Assembly: GCA_029532415.1 (NCBI GenBank)
Contig: JAQOTA010000065.1
Span: forward strand, 1-64,000
DNA: 64,000 bases
Reading direction: 5' to 3'
From: Marasmius tenuissimus
Taxonomy: Eukaryota > Basidiomycota > Agaricomycetes > Agaricales > Marasmiaceae
Shown here: piece by piece, positions 62,299 to 64,000 of the stretch
Layout: the number at the start of each line of letters is the position of its first letter
How positions within the stretch are numbered: position 1 is the stretch's first letter
The notes under the pieces: generated by a model
Told to the model about the DNA's origin: nothing
The model's input: the letters and a program-made list of their open reading frames with translations, nothing else
Database searches by the model: none
Translations under genes and position numbers: made by a program

Positions 62299-63058
62299 CA
62301 ATGGAGGTGAGTGAAGGTAGTGAGGTGCCAGAGAGAATGCTACGATCCTGTATTATGTACCCTTCGTATAGACCCTGAGCATCATCCGGCATGCATCACG
62401 TTTCAACGATTCAGAAATTAGAAATTGGGCCGAACTTGGCGATGGAGCGGGTATCACTCTAAGACTCGAGAGCCATAAGATGATAAGAGCTCGTGAGAGC
62501 CGCACGTTCGATGCCTTCCAAGTTCCGACGCCCTTCAGGAACGAACTAGGAACGGCCACAACGCCGACAAGTTACAACATTACTGGGCCATATGAACTCC
62601 TGGAGAATCGGTGAAAGTTATACTTAGAGATGAGAGGATCAACGAGGACATGCGTACGCACCCATAGAACGAGCAAGTTACTCATGATCAGCCCATCTCA
62701 TCCCCTCCGTGAATACCGATATGTCCATCTCGACGATGACTGTTTGGTGATGGTGATGGCGCAGTGTCAAGTGAATAAGTGCCGCTTGTCACTGTCAACC
62801 TGAGCGCTCAGTCCCGTAGAATAGGGGCCCGCTATGGAAGTTTCCGAGCGCATCAGCAGCTGCCGGCGTCTCAGTAGCTTTCCTTTCTCATCAACAGCAC
62901 GATTCCCTTTGGGGATGCCTCGGAGTGCTTAAACAGGAACTCTTTGATGCCATCACGCGTGTATTCAAAACGTTTACATAGTAGTATGGCCCTGGGATCC
63001 AGCTAAACGCCGTCTTTCTCCTTTCATGTCCTCAGGCTTCAACCAGGCCTAGCAGTCA
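62299..63058. other. Divergent intergenic region
   Basis: Promoters of the 5'-nucleotidase (minus) and DUF6533 copy G (plus). No additional gene is supported. Confidence 0.45.
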
Positions 63059-64000
63059 ATGGAGGGTTTGTCATTGACTGATACAGAACTCGAACAATTG
63101 AAGAGGTGCATCTATAATGTTCGGCTTGGGGACGTGAGTGGCAACCTGTTCATCATGATTGCTATCAGCATGAGTTGATCCCGAGCATTGCAGGGAATTC
63201 TCTGTATGTCCACGCGTTCGAGGACTTCTTGGATTCTGCTGATCCAGTTTTGCCCTCACAGTCGCCGGCTCAGCGCTTTTCGTGAGTTCTCTTGACGCCG
63301 TCGACAATGATCAAGCGATTTCGACGTTCAAAATATGACCCCTGCAGTTTTTCGACCATCTTTTGACGTTTGGGAACGAAGTGCGGCACACAGATTCTAC
63401 AGCTCGTTGATCTTTGCTGACCTTTCAATCCAGGTAAAATTTCTGTCGAGGTCCAGGCGACCATCGTTAGGCACCACACCCTTCGTTATCTGTCGATATT
63501 CCGCCTTGGGAACCGCAATTCTGGCAGTCACTCCAGTCGTATGTCACCTTACAATTCGGATACGGATCCGGGAGTACTGCGCTAACAAACCATCAGCGAA
63601 GCAATGCCACCGTGGACAGTGTCGGGACAGGTATGAGGTACCTTCCGCTCGTACATATTCAATACTTATGTTCGATTGTCTTCTTTCTCTCCGAGCAGTT
63701 CTCCGGCTCGCAGCGATAATTGCGTCTGAAAGTAAGCGTCACCAACACACTTTGTGTTTTTCTGTTTTGGACGCTCTCTCTCTCTCCCTAAGTCGTCCTT
63801 GCAGTCCGCACATGGGCGATATGGGGTCGCAATAGGAAAATCCTGTATTCTCTCTTCACCGTCGCGCTTGTGAGTCTTCCTCACAACTATTGAATCGCTT
63901 CCATACGATGCTCAAGCCTGATTTGAACTTTGTTCAGTGCGCGGTGATCCCCGCCGCGATTATTGTCGGGAAAGCGTTAACTACAAACCAGAGTGTGTTA
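63059..64000 (+). CDS. DUF6533-type seven-helix membrane protein, copy G (partial)
   Basis: First nine exons visible before the window ends. Start MEGLSLTDTELEQLKRC; exon 2 is 10 nt (63194-63203, identical to copy D), exon 3 is 20 nt (63262-63281). The core reads FFDHLLTFGNE then VKFLSRSRRPSLGTTP and ICRYSALGTAILAVTPVV. Then RSNATVDSVGT, LRLAAIIASE, LAVRTWAIWGRNRKILYSL and AVIPAAIIVGKALTTNQ, at which point the sequence stops. All visible joins are open. It belongs to the array type, resembling copies C and D most, although it is 24 kb from copy F, so the array may continue beyond the window. Confidence 0.85.

Overview
The window is nuclear DNA from a filamentous basidiomycete, most likely an Agaricomycete. 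Coding regions are cut by many 50-70 bp GT-AG introns, and the gene content (F-box, NACHT NLR, DUF6533-type seven-helix proteins, Pro/Ser-rich orphans) is typical of mushrooms. The species cannot be told from the sequence. All exon joins below were made by hand from reading frame and splice consensus. No database was searched, so family names rest on recognised motifs.

Layout: GAPDH (232-1737, +); an F-box gene with two frameshifts (2390-3618, +); a large disordered Pro/Ser-rich protein with an N-terminal coiled coil (4464-8022, +); DUF6533-type protein A (9160-11120, +); a NACHT NLR (14107-11660, -); a small Pro-rich protein (16723-17550, +); a secreted type-B carboxylesterase (20393-23000, +). 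Then comes a rearranged array of 16 kb: DUF6533 copies B (+), C (-), D (+), E (-), F (-), with two near-identical aldo/keto reductases, AKR1 (-) and AKR2 (+), between them. An amino-acid/GABA-type permease (42707-39908, -) follows. Two gene-poor stretches (42.7-48.4 and 49.2-53.9 kb) flank a small Ser-rich gene (48432-49220, +). The right end carries malate dehydrogenase (55458-53940, -), a 1279-residue coiled-coil protein (55813-59817, +), a secreted 5'-nucleotidase (62298-60287, -), and DUF6533 copy G, cut by the window end (63059-64000, +).

Housekeeping genes (GAPDH, MDH) sit beside fast-evolving accessory genes. The array at 23.4-39.9 kb is the most unusual part. It holds one 16-exon gene model in several orientations, a tandem duplication with a period of about 2.9 kb, a duplicated reductase with copies on either side, and one member with stops in exon 1. 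All seven DUF6533 copies keep a 10-nt second exon followed by a 20-nt third exon. GAPDH has a 5-nt exon and the permease a 6-nt exon plus a GC-AG intron, so naive gene callers are likely to misannotate much of the window. Whether the DUF6533 proteins and reductases act together (for example, sensing and detoxifying a small molecule) is only an inference from their position.
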